Part shown: positions 52,435 through 64,000 of the stretch, piece after piece
How positions within the stretch are numbered: the first letter of the stretch is position 1
Layout of the letters: every line of letters begins with the position of its first letter
Assembly: GCA_026874595.1 (NCBI GenBank)
Contig: CM049321.1
Location: forward strand, 48,901,297 to 48,965,296
Direction: 5' to 3'
From: Sipunculus nudus
Taxonomy: Eukaryota; Annelida; Sipuncula; Golfingiida; Sipunculidae
DNA: 64,000 nucleotides
Position numbers and translations under genes: made by a program
Notes under the pieces: generated by a model
What the model saw: the letters and a program-made list of their open reading frames with translations, nothing else
Told to the model about the DNA's origin: nothing
Database searches by the model: none

Positions 52435-52527
52435 GAATTCCTGCCTTAATACGGCCTTCCCTTAAAATGGGGTTTCTTGTGAAAGGGTCGATTTTATTCA
52501 GGGTTAACGGACTTCGGGCGTGGATCT
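52435..52527 (-). pseudogene. Exon-like segment, copy 2
   Basis: Acceptor CTTTTTTACAG|ATCCAC, donor ATTCAT|GTGAGTA, 93 bases. Shares TCCGTTAACC and TAAAATC with the 51.2 kb segment at matching positions, but the open frame is different, which suggests decay or non-coding use. Confidence 0.3.
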
Positions 52528-54061
52528 GTAAAAAAGGTAGGTAAGGCTTTCAATATACCTAGATACCTACTTTTTCTTCTGTAGAAGTGCAGTATATAAG
52601 AATATTTATATTACACTCTAGTCGTGAATGCTAAGATGTTATTAATGAAAAATATGTCATTTTAGGAGTTATTTGAAAAACGTTGACTTTTTTACTGGTA
52701 AAATATCTGCTACAATCATTTTGTTTTCGTGTTCGGCCATAGTTTAAATCTATTCTATCATGGAACCATGGCACACTTGACTATATAATAGTCTATTGAT
52801 CCTACTGAGGGTCTATGTAAATAGAACTTGCCGATTGTTACTTATCTATCCCGCATTCTACATGAACAAGTATGCTCATGTTTGCAACATGTCTATACAC
52901 ACATACAGACTTACATACATGTATATAGACGGAAAAATACTTGAAATGGAAAAACCCTCAAAAATAGTATCATTATCAATTCTCAATTTTTATTAAAAGA
53001 AATGCATGAGGATAACGCATTATTAAACGAAAAAATGATTCCGTGTCCGATCACTCCAAGGGATTTTTACAACTACTTGTTCGAGTCAATAACTTTCAGG
53101 AGTGGCTATATATATACGGGCAACAATTATGTAACGATCTGTACACAGAATGTGCGCCTAATTACTATAATATTATCATTAAACAAAGAAAATATATAGT
53201 GATACTTGCCCTGGACCAAAAACGACCACATCTTATGGGGATATCAATGACTTATAGTTGGGGGATACTCCAGGCTCCTGACTAGAGTTTGCTTCATATT
53301 GTCAGTTTACCAGCCTAGTGACGAGGAAGTCTCAGTCTTGTACGAGCAGAGTTCGAGCAGAGTGGCGTGCCACTTCGGTATATCATGACGATATCTGCAG
53401 TCCAGGGGCAGGTCTGCGGGCATCGGAATCGAAACAGATGAGAGATAGCGTAGATAGTCTATCAGCGTAGATAGTCGGCGTCTTAGGAAGGCCACGGTGA
53501 ATACTCTGAAACAGACTTCAGAGCGATTATCGCACTTTTGCCGACGGACTAGTAAATATGGCAAATTATTACCTGTTGTAAGCGATTCCAGGAATATACA
53601 GTGGGCATTATTTAAACGCGTAACTGTAGAGGTACAGGATATCGCTGTGTCGAGGCATATTCTGCTACCTAGGACTGGATGATCCCAGGAGACACCAGCA
53701 GTGAAAGACAATAATTCTATGCCCAGTGAATACTCTGGACGTGTTGCGTGAACCTTACTTCGAGAGGTAAAGGATAATACTCCGGCGAGGAACTGTAAAT
53801 GGGAGGAGCTCCCTGTATCTGTTGACTGATTGTACTATGTACACAGCGCGAGCAATCCAGTGGGACGAGTAGTGACACATTCCGACGTCATGTGTGCGCG
53901 ATGGTCATGTGATCAGGAGAAATGTAAACAAAAGAATCTTATCTTATAAGATAAGTGTGGATAAATGACTTAATGCTTACGTAATGTGTATGTTTGTATG
54001 GGTTTCAGCTAGTTTGTTTGACTTTTCATTGGACTTGAACGTTTACATCGTTAGCGGTGTG

Positions 54062-54064
<3 letters not shown>

Positions 54065-54105
<41 letters not shown>
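54065..54105. repeat. (TA)n microsatellite
   Basis: Pure TA tract. Confidence 0.95.
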
Positions 54106-54110
<5 letters not shown>

Positions 54111-57100
54111 ATAATAATTTTTAGTGTTGCTCATTTCATTAATTGTTTTGTGTATTATTTCTGTCTGCACATAAATATCAGCACTGCACTGGCCATGAAC
54201 AACACAAAAATATTCATTGTTGCAGTTTTGCTGAACTGTCAGAGCTGTGCAGTAATAACCATATCTATGTGGAAGGGGGGAATCCTTAACGAACTTTTAA
54301 TGAATGGATTGGCATCACATAACATAAACGACACAAGCTTGTGAAATATTCAGTACAATTACACTGTATGGACAAATATATTTTAAACCCATTTCATCAT
54401 TTATCCCTTGTATGTAAGAGGTGGCTGACACAAGTTTCTGTATCTGTACATTATAATCAAGGAAACTGTATCATGTGATTCATTGTTCGTCACCCCATTC
54501 TGTCGTTAACTGTTGCATGTTGTGAGCATGGCTTCTAAAAATGCAGACACATAGACTGTCTGACAGCGGTGAACTCGTTACCTTCTTAATCAGCTGTTTT
54601 TGCAGGTATTTTAACAAAGAAAACAAAGGTAAAATGATTTATTTATTTCATGTTAATGATACTGTAATCATCGAGATTGTTGCCAAATGTATCTGAACGA
54701 AGCTGATTTACGATTATAACGACAGCCTTTGACCTCTGCCCAATATATTTATTTTTACAGATATCATTTTGATCAATCCTGTCATAAGATAAAATAAATG
54801 AAACACTAGAAGACATAGGGCGTTTGAAGCCACTCGGGGTCATGAGAAATAGTACCTGACTCGTTAGCTAACTCTCCCGCGTTTAGTGTGAACAAGTGTG
54901 GACATGCTTTCATAAAAGCTATACACACATACATACTGACATGCATACACTTGAACTGCTACACCTACAAAATAGTCAACTTTATTATTTTCATATATTA
55001 AATCCATAAATTTAGTTTATTACAGGAACAAATAATGGATCATTATTTTTTTCTGTATCAGTCATAAATTTATGTGCATTTCCTGATGCTTGCCAGTAAA
55101 TCAGATTCCCTAACTGGGGTAAAGAAAATAATGAGATGTGATTCAATAATCTATATGAATTATGGAATGCATCCTACTGAAAACACTATATATATACACA
55201 CATATCCTTAAAACCCTGCTCAATATTCTATATACAAACCACTATCATTACATAACTGAAGCGTATATTGATATTTGCCAAAAAACGTTAGACGACCACG
55301 TCATATATGAATGCCATTGACTAATAATTGGGAGAGACAAAAATTCATATTCTTGTCTAAAGTTAGTGGCAGGCGGGTTCCACCTGTAAGTCTATCAGAC
55401 TCGTGACGGGGAGGTTCTTTTCCTGAATGAGCAGGGTCCACTCGTTGCCGGTACAAGGCGGAGTGTACTGTTATCAGGGAGGCTAATTAATCAGTATATA
55501 TTTGGAAAACATATGCGACGTTAACAGTCTCAATCACTGTCACGTGCCATAATAATCTTCAAGGGGAAGGTACAAATTACCATAGCGAATAGTCTTAAGG
55601 CGCCTACTCTCATGCCCTGGATATATCTGCTTACCTGTTATACACTTTTATAAACTTGCTTGTTTGACGGCAAGGGATTACATTTTTCATTACGATAACA
55701 GGACACCAGCCAGATTTGTCCATTTATCAACGATCTGAACTATTTGTGTCGAGGGAACCGATACCTATATATCAAGTTATCAAAAGTAAAGTACCCTGGT
55801 GTCTTTCAGTTGTTAACTGAACATCTACTGTCGTCCTCGTCCATTCGGTTACCTCCATTTTGCAAGAATACAATTTTGACATTAACATGGTAGTCATTTT
55901 TTATATTCAATAGGGCCACACCTGAGGTGTCATTTAAAAGAACCAGCTTTCATTGCATTGTACCTATTTAAAAATGAATAATTGAAAATATGCTCCGAAT
56001 GATGTTGATTTGATGTATGTGCAAAATTAATATAGTTTAAATGTTATATTTAACGTCTGGTGGGATCTATTTTGGTCTAATATTCAATTTTCAAGCCAAG
56101 TCCATGCCTAATACATGATTATGCGTATTAATAATAGTATAATTTACATTAAACGGATACTGAGTTAACCTATCTATATTTGTTCACTGAGCAAACGTCT
56201 GACTCATTAAGTACATTGAATACTGCAGTACAGTTGAAGACTGATAAATAAATATGAGGCAGTTTGTCATTCAGAGAATGAAAATGATGTATGTCGTGAT
56301 TGTATCTCACTATGAAGTAATCCGGTAAAAGATGATTCTAAAGTGAGGAACTGTTTTCTTACAATTCTGCCTGAAAATTCCTATAAACTTTTTTAGTCAA
56401 AATATTTAAGATAACATTCGTATATTTCTTCATGCAGGTCTGGTTTAGGTACCAATAAAATCCAAACATTTTCAGTGAGAAAAGTTAACAATTTGAAATA
56501 TATTTTACATTCCGTCTTTGAAGATGTAATATATATTATATTATATATATATAGTATTATAAAATGAAATGAATATATCTTTTTTATATCACAGTACTTC
56601 AGTTGGCAAACTAACATTATAATGTAAATCTGAGGTTACTTTAAGTAACTATGTTTACTACTCAACTGTCCTGGTCAGTATCGATAGCTCAAGATAAAAA
56701 ACGACCGTTTCCGAAGCGTGACCAAAATGGAGTTGCATGACAACGATTTGAAGAGTCCAAGTATAATTTTTTTTTCTACTGCCAAAACAAAGTCTACAAG
56801 TAAGTTCTAATATATAACTGCCACCCTCTAATGAGGATTATATGGTCACTACGTATTGGGTACAAAAAAGAGTAGTGCATGTATTTTCTACCTTTACCAA
56901 GCTTGATGATGTGAATACCAAACATGACCATGTAATTCTATTTCATTATATCTCTAAGATAAGGCTGGAACTGACAAGGTCGTTTTATGGGGCGAGTTGC
57001 AACCGTTGTAGAGGGCGAGCTGAGCCCTTAGGTACTATCAACCATAACTTATCAAACCACATATTGCACATTTAAGTTATAAAGGCCCGCACTATAACGA

Positions 57101-57131
57101 GTTACTCCACGTCAGATAAATTATACAAATT

Positions 57132-57136
<5 letters not shown>

Positions 57137-57184
<48 letters not shown>

Positions 57185-57201
57185 CATATATATATATATA
57201 A
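57137..57201. repeat. (TA)n microsatellite
   Basis: TA tract interrupted once by TTTACA. Confidence 0.9.
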
Positions 57202-57964
57202 TTATATATGAAAGCTGATATGTGTTAATATAATATTTTTAATGCTTCGTATTGTGCATTGTTTGTTCAGTAACACAAAAATAACTGTATGAAACCGCTA
57301 TAATTTTTTTATGATGAAAGGCACATTATATCTTAAGTGTGCTAGGATAAACAATAATGTTTCCTGTATTCGAATGTCTATATATAACATGGTTAAAGCT
57401 TCTTTTTTACACAACGATGAATATTAAAGGGGCTTCATTATTCTCATTTACTTCAATAATGCCCGGTTACATACATTCAGTAAGGATGTTTAAGCGTCTC
57501 TGACGCTCGATATGTTTTCGAATTACAAGGGAATTGCATATCTGGCTACAGAGGATTACATCCGGTTCCTGTAACTTACAGAAACAGTTAGTTGACAGGG
57601 AACACTGCACAATTAATTCTTCCGTTTAATTTAAAGTCGAAAATAATATAATGATACGTTATAAATAGTATAATGATATAATAATTAAGCTAAATACTTA
57701 AAAAAATTCCAATATATTGAGATATTGTAGACGGACATATATTGTTTTTGTGAAAATAGACTAGGCTAAGCTACACAGAACCTTTTGCTTCCTGGTTTTA
57801 AGACCATTCATATCAACCGTTTCAGTTAAGTAGGTATTCCTTTGAAGGAGGCACACAAGTATACATGCAAAAACATTGTAGCAGTATCTTTTCGACGTAA
57901 ACTGTCATAGGTGTGTTGTATCAGGTATGGCTATCAAACCAAAAAAAATCTTGTGACAGTTTGG

Positions 57965-57967
<3 letters not shown>

Positions 57968-58018
<51 letters not shown>

Positions 58019-58027
58019 TATACATAT
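57968..58027. repeat. (TA)n microsatellite
   Basis: TA tract with TACATA interruptions at its right end. Confidence 0.9.
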
Positions 58028-59194
58028 ACACATATGGAAGAGGTGGCTAATATATGCTTCCCTTTCTACAGTTCAAAACCAAAGAAATAGTATCAGATCT
58101 TCTGTGTTCTTCTCCTTGTTCTCTCATTTAAAGCATCATCAAAAGAGGGCTTCTTAATGAGTTTATGGTCATGCAAACCTGACAAACCCTGGCTACTTCC
58201 AATCCAGTCATTCCGTTCGACATACAGCGGTAAACTCTACAAAATGTTTTTCGCGCGGGTGCCTGAACAAAGGACCAGAGGTGAAATGTTACCTTTTCAC
58301 CGTCAATCAAACTCTTATCACTGAGGCTGTGAAAAAAAGATATCTTCCTAAAGCTGATTAATGACTGTCACGATAGCATTTGACCTCTGCCAAATATATT
58401 CATCCTTTCATTTGGCTATGCCACAAGGTAGCAATGGACACTTCACTAAACAATGCGGCGTTTAAACCCACTGAAAATTAATTTAAAGACTACTAGCGTC
58501 GTTCTTAACTACCCGTGGCTCAATGTGGACAAGGATCACCATGCTCACATCAGAGCATTACACACAGTTAGATTACATACATACACTTTTATTTAAAGAA
58601 ACATACACTTTTATAAAAAACAGGCGATTATATCAATGAAAGGGTAAACAGGTAATAGAGTAAACTAAATATATATTTAGATTTCATGAATTTAGTAATT
58701 TTCGGGGAAAAGATTTATTTTCCCTTCCTAAATCACTGTTTTAATTATACGTTCATGTCCTTATTTTAGCCGTGAGTCTAATAACTTTTTAGGGATCAAG
58801 AAAACTATTCCATGTGATAAACTAACCTTCTAAGGAGAAGTTCACCAATCCTGTATTAAAAACACTAAAATCCTTAGCACAGTTAATTGTGCCTGAGTTG
58901 CATATATATTTTATGTATGAATATTTTTTTTATCAAAACTGGACACAAAGTATAGACACACAACTGACCTGTTTTTGTTGGAGACAAACATTCAGGCTCT
59001 TGTCTTTAGTTTGTGAATGATGTGTGCTTCTCAGTACTAGCTTCGTAAGAGGAATGTTTTGTTTCCAAGGTAGACAGAGAAGCACCCGACCGTAGCCAAC
59101 ACAAAGCAAAGTCCATTATTAAGTGTTATCAGTCTAGTTTATCATTAGAATAAGGAAACATAGGCAAGCTGAAAACCATATTCACTCTCACGTG

Positions 59195-59287
59195 CCACAG
59201 TAACTCGCCAATGGGACACATGAATTGTTCTAGCTCGTCTTTCACAAAGCAGTCAATCCAAAGAAGCGGTTTCTGTTTTTTTGTCTG
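59195..59287 (-). pseudogene. Exon-like segment, orphan
   Basis: Bounded by TTTGCTTCAG|ACAAAA and GGCAC|GTGAGAG, open in one frame with a protein-like composition (KQKPLLWIDCFVKDE, then FMCPIGELLWH). A degenerate copy with a stop lies near 55550-55585, sharing TGGCACGTGA. No family recognised and no partner exons could be joined in frame. Confidence 0.35.
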
Positions 59288-60389
59288 AAGCAAACAGATG
59301 AAGAAATCCTTTTTAACATTCATCTTTTTAGGTATTTTATTTAGATAAATCCTGCCATAAGATAAAATGAAACACTAGAAAAGACAGGGAGTTTGAAACC
59401 ACTCAGGGTCCTGGGAAATAGTACTTGACTCGTTTGTGAACCATACTGCGTTCCGTGTGAACAAGTATGGACATATTTGCACGAAAGCTGTACTCACATA
59501 CAGACTTACATACATACTCCTTGCATAGATCACGTGAACTGTTTTTCACCGTCAATCAAACTCTTATCACTGAGGCTGCGTAAAGATATCTGGCTAAAGT
59601 TGATTAATGATTATTACGATAGCATTTGACCTCTGCCAAATATATTCATATTTTTATTGGGCTATGCCACATTTTGATCAATACTGTCTCAAGATAGTAA
59701 TAGGCAATTTACTAAAGAATACGGCGTTTAAACCCATTCAAAATTAATTTAAAGAATATTCCTGATTATTTTTTAGGTACTTGCTGTCACATTGACACAT
59801 CCCTGCGACTGGGATTTCACATTAAAAAGCAGACTTGGTGACTATTATTGTATAGTAATTATGAAAAAGCATGTGCATGTATTTGATATTGTATTATATA
59901 TAAATAATTTACACTTATGGTCAATGTGGTTCATATACATCACAAAGTGACACAACACTGACAACAAAATTATATTTTTATATTGGCACTTTCTTTATAC
60001 TTCAGGGCCGGATAACCACACTATTTAGTATTCTTACATGTCGTATATTCTAATTTCACATGTACAATCTAGAACAAATATTACCTGATTTTCTTCGAGT
60101 TGATCAGTGCATATCCAGAAAAAAAATATAATCTAGAGACTAACCGGAGAGTGCATAACTCCTCCACAGGGTCCATAATTCCCAGGAACGCTGTATCATC
60201 CACCTGTGAAGCTAAAAATCTTCTCCCTGGTTCACACAAACGTGTATTGAGATATTTCGAGACAAGGGAAGACCACATAGACAAGCAGGGCGGCCAGGGA
60301 GTTCGCTCAAGATTTCATAAAATGTCAATTGATCAGTTCTGCATTTTTAGTCATATTGTCCATATCATTTTCATTTCAATCAAGTAAAT

Positions 60390-62690
60390 ATAGCTTTTAA
60401 ATGTTATCGAGAAAATAACAATAAAATGACCAAAGAAAAAAACCCAAAGGGTTTATATATATATAAATATATATTATATATCTTGTACGTACATTTACAT
60501 ATTTCCCATAAAAAATACTGGAAAGATATCATGGTTTGTAGCACATAATGTACTTGATCACACGCAATATAAAAAGTTACTATGAACAGGAGTTCAGGGA
60601 AAGATATTCATACATACTCTAAATCAAACGTCAAACTATTTTGACCGTTTATAATTAAAATGAACCGTTTTTTTTTATAAAAACATTAGCGATTGTTTTA
60701 ATATTATGTACAAGATCTTCATTATAATTAACAGTTTCATTGGGGGGGGGGGGCAGCTGATGGTCGACAAAGGTGAGGGGTGGTTATTGCTATTTTAACT
60801 CGCCGCCTATTCATCGGGATGTTTATTAAGGTGTTTTATAAAAACGCTGATTGACAAGGATCGCTCTACTCAATGTTTTACTTAAGTATGTAGAACACCT
60901 GCATGGCAATAGATCTGCCGGATGGAACCTGGCGCAAACCCATCGGGCAATGGGGACATGGCGCGTAACATACACGCGCACATACGTGAATATATATGAG
61001 TAAAAAAGATATAAACTATCTATGTGTATGTCAGTACAATATGTTTGTTGGACGATAATGAATCATTAATATTGTATATGCACGACTTTTAATATGTGCT
61101 CTTTGTTTCTTCCCCTAGTCTGTGCACTGTTTCATAACACCGAGGAAATCTAGCTCCGAAGCATATCAAGGAAAGTTCATATAAAGTGCGGCATAGATAA
61201 CAAACGGGAACACATACTGGGAGGTTAGCCACCTCAGTTAACGGGTCTGTTGTTCACATGACAAAGTCCATGCATAAAACACAGTTAGAAGTGTATATTT
61301 AAGTATCTAAGCCTAACAGTTACATGAAAATGAATAAGTGTTTGAGCCTTACTCCATATATATATATTCATCCAGTTAAAGGGCGGAATGAATGCTATTC
61401 ACCTTTTTCCTAACTTCGGGCTTTCCCCTTGTGATTAGTCACTTGATATATCGTCTGTGTGATAAACTTTATGCAGGGTAAAACCTTGTGAAACTAAGTA
61501 GGCATCTGCTTTCGAAATGGTAATACGTAGATGGGACAAGTGCAGAAATTAGCATGCTCCCTCGACCATTCCCTAAAATATGAAAGTATTCATATTGCTA
61601 ATACGAGTTTAATAAAACTAATAATTACTTTGAGCTAAAAAGAAATAGATATATGAACCCTACATTCTAAGCGAGACAAAGTATCTGGATATTAGACGCC
61701 TTCAGTTTCGTGCACTCGACTTTCCGTGGCCATTGAAAACTGCGCCGATCGTAGGGTATTATTTCCTAAACAGGACATGAACATGACATGTTTCGCTTGG
61801 CCCAACAAGCATATGTCCCCGTCATTAAGTACAAAGAATGACAAGAGGGGACCAGATAAGGATCACCATGATAATATTTGACAGAATCCAGGTTAATAAA
61901 ACATCGGTGTTACCGAACACTCGGATTGACAACTTTGTCGCGACAAAACAACCATGAAGAAAAGATCAGGGAAATAAAATAATGAAATGTCATATTCATA
62001 AGACAGATATGGTAATGCATAACGTGAATAATTAGAGTAATAATATCATAAATAAAAATCACTCAAGTGGAGCAAAAACAAAGTGACGGTACCTATAAGA
62101 TGCACCTTTATATGTAGAAGTGAATATGAGTAAAACGTTTTGAGATATCGCGTCGTATAATAATCTAAGATTGAAAAGCAAAATATTGAAAGTCCAAAGT
62201 TGATTCAAGAGGGACCTAAACCTTATAACGTTAGTAGATCGATACATACACCACTGTGGTCGGGTTCTTCCACAAGTCTTGGGTCACACATATTCAGACT
62301 GAATCCATTCACGACTGGTATACTTAGTATAAAGATTGTACAAGAGTAGAATAAGATCAATGAAACTACCAGTTTTAGAACTTGACTGAAAACTTGAGGT
62401 GACACATTTTGTCCACCAAATTTTCGGGACAAAATAGAAGTTATTACGTTCACAATAAATTCGAAAGATGATTGCCCATAATTCGGCTAATTTGAACTTG
62501 CAGATCGAGGTACAGATCACCATTTCTCTAACATTTTGCCAAAGAACATTGTGACCATGGCCAAAGCATGTGATGTGTCAATTTTAAAGAAATAATATGT
62601 TATGGATCTCACATGAATACTAAAATATGTAGGTTTCACGTAGCCTTATATAACATCGATGAAGAGACTGAAAACTGTGTCAAAACAAAA
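60390..62690. other. No gene seen
   Basis: AT-rich, with a poly(G) run at 60739. No coding signal. Confidence 0.5.
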
Positions 62691-63215
62691 TAATAAACAT
62701 ACCAGAATTCAGGAGACTAGAAATAAAAACAGAGCATTAAATCTGACATCTTTGCTGTGATATGGCATTGTTTATTAGGAACTGATAAAATATGTCATGA
62801 TGAATAAGTATAAGAGGTTTCAGGACACTAGATAAAACCATAGATGAAAAACTGACACCTTTGGCGTGTCCAAAAATAAAAATAAAATGCATGACAAATC
62901 AAAAATATAGGCGGAACCACCAGTCTTTGATAACTGATAAACCCAGTCAAGGTGAAACCATAGCAGAGACACTGACACCTTGCTGTAAATGGGCGGTCTT
63001 AAAATATTTAGTAACAATGCATGTAAAATAACAAAAATTCAAGTGGCGCCACCAGTCTTCCGGATCTCATCACGGTCATGGTCAATTAACATTATGTGGT
63101 TTTGGGACACTAGATGAAACTACAGGAGATAAACTGACCCATTGCTGTAATTTGAAAAGTAACAAAATTAGGGACAAAAGGCATGAAAAAAAAAACATTA
63201 AAACGGCAACATGAT
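62690..63215. repeat. Diverged tandem array, period about 110-155 bp
   Basis: GACACTAGATAAAACCATAG and its variants followed by CTGACACCTTTGCTGT recur near 62711, 62823, 62950 and 63105; a CACCAGTCTT segment is shared by two units. Confidence 0.6.
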
Positions 63216-63659
63216 GTTAAAAAATGTAAAGGTCCTATTTTCGTTACAAAACAAAATAGAAAATAATATGCGTTTCATAAGTATACATGTCATAAGAATA
63301 CATATTTGAGGCTGCCTGGCAAAGACAAGCGAACGCCAGGGTATAAACGGCCACAGTTATGCAAAAGAATTGTTGTTACTATGGCAACGTTATACCAGAA
63401 AATCAACAAGACATGATTCACCTACAAATTCGGGTAGACCATATAGCAATTTAGCCAGCATGGACCCCCCCCCCCCCCCCCGCCCCTTTTGGCAGTGATT
63501 GAAAACATGGTCTCTAGTTAGCAATGGACCTCATCTAGCAGAATATGCTTGTTACTCAAGCAAAGTAATGGAAATAAAAAATAAATGTCATATATTTGAT
63601 ATAAAACAAAGTTAAAACAAGATATACGTGTCAAATGAAAGGTACTTGATGCAATCTGA

Positions 63660-63956
63660 TCAGATACAATCAAAGCAAAAGGTACACTCAAAGTCATTCT
63701 CAATCTCCTTCATTGCTTTGACCAGGAAATGGCAGAAAATCAACATAGACATCCTGGACAAAATAGAGTTAGACCATATAGCCTTAAAGCCAGCAAGGGC
63801 TTCCTCCACGGAATTGGCAGTTGCTGGCCCAGAGGCTATATACACTATCCATATAATGGCTATGATGACCATGTCAGTGTTGTCATAGGAACTTCTATGA
63901 TTTCGCGTGAAGGTGACATTACATGAACCATATCTTCTTGGCCATGAACCACACAC
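63660..63956 (-). other. Unassigned 98-codon ORF
   Basis: Contains a hydrophobic stretch (MVIIAIIWIVYIASG) and a Cys-containing C-terminus. The plus strand is also open here for 86 codons. No family recognised, no clear splice sites, and it is at the window edge. Confidence 0.2.
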
Positions 63957-64000
63957 TATTAACCATAAATAGACACATCGATTGTACTATGATGTTGTTA

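Larger units (their letters stand above)
52700..59770. repeat. Dispersed local repeat family, at least four copies
   Basis: Related blocks at about 52845-52930, 54690-54960, 58290-58580 and 59335-59765. Shared strings include TTTGACCTCTGCC, GGCGTTTAAACCCA, GATAAAATGAAACACTAGA and CACATACAGACTTACATACA. The 54.7 kb block combines parts found separately in the 59.3 and 59.6 kb blocks. The 54.7 and 58.4 kb blocks are about 3.65 kb apart. Confidence 0.65.

Overview
The window looks like animal genomic DNA, most likely from a mollusc and perhaps a bivalve. It is AT-rich and intron-bearing, with long (TA)n arrays, minisatellites, tRNA-like SINE heads, short palindromic elements and non-LTR retrotransposons in various stages of decay. 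There are no bacterial-type operons. The phylum is inferred from the repeat style and is not proven.

One convincing protein-coding gene lies on the minus strand between 48333 and 38116. Seven exons with consensus splice sites and matching phases join into one open frame of 722 codons. The product has an N-terminal CARD (residues about 5-94) followed by two subtilisin-fold (S8-like) domains (about 108-392 and 425-722). In both S8-like domains the catalytic Asp position is replaced (Ala119, Gly442) and no HGT motif is present; only the Ser position is kept. It reads as a death-fold protein with two pseudoprotease domains, and it is the main candidate for an undescribed system here. It could be a sensor or scaffold in innate immunity or cell death, but that is inference.

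Layout. 1-28 kb: mostly non-coding, AT-rich DNA with a 25-bp minisatellite (4.4-5.1 kb), a 29-bp minisatellite (6.9-7.85 kb), an inverted-repeat element (9.4-10.3 kb), a small palindromic element (12.06-12.26 kb), tRNA-like SINE heads (13.2 and 16.2 kb), a tandem array of about 315 bp (14.2-15.4 kb) and two homologous short ORFs with a possible membrane segment (2.4-2.6 kb minus, 22.2-22.5 kb plus). 28.4-34.9 kb: an old decayed LINE interrupted by a younger, nearly full-length LINE (29956-34717) flanked by a 13-bp target-site duplication. 38.1-48.3 kb: the CARD/S8-like gene; a 5'-truncated LINE with a 12-bp duplication sits in its last intron, and a 144-bp tandem array sits in its largest intron. 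48.4-60.4 kb: degenerate, locally duplicated segments with exon-like pieces on the minus strand, probably a decayed tandem array; no complete gene could be built from them. 60.4-64 kb: AT-rich DNA with a diverged tandem array and one unassigned ORF.
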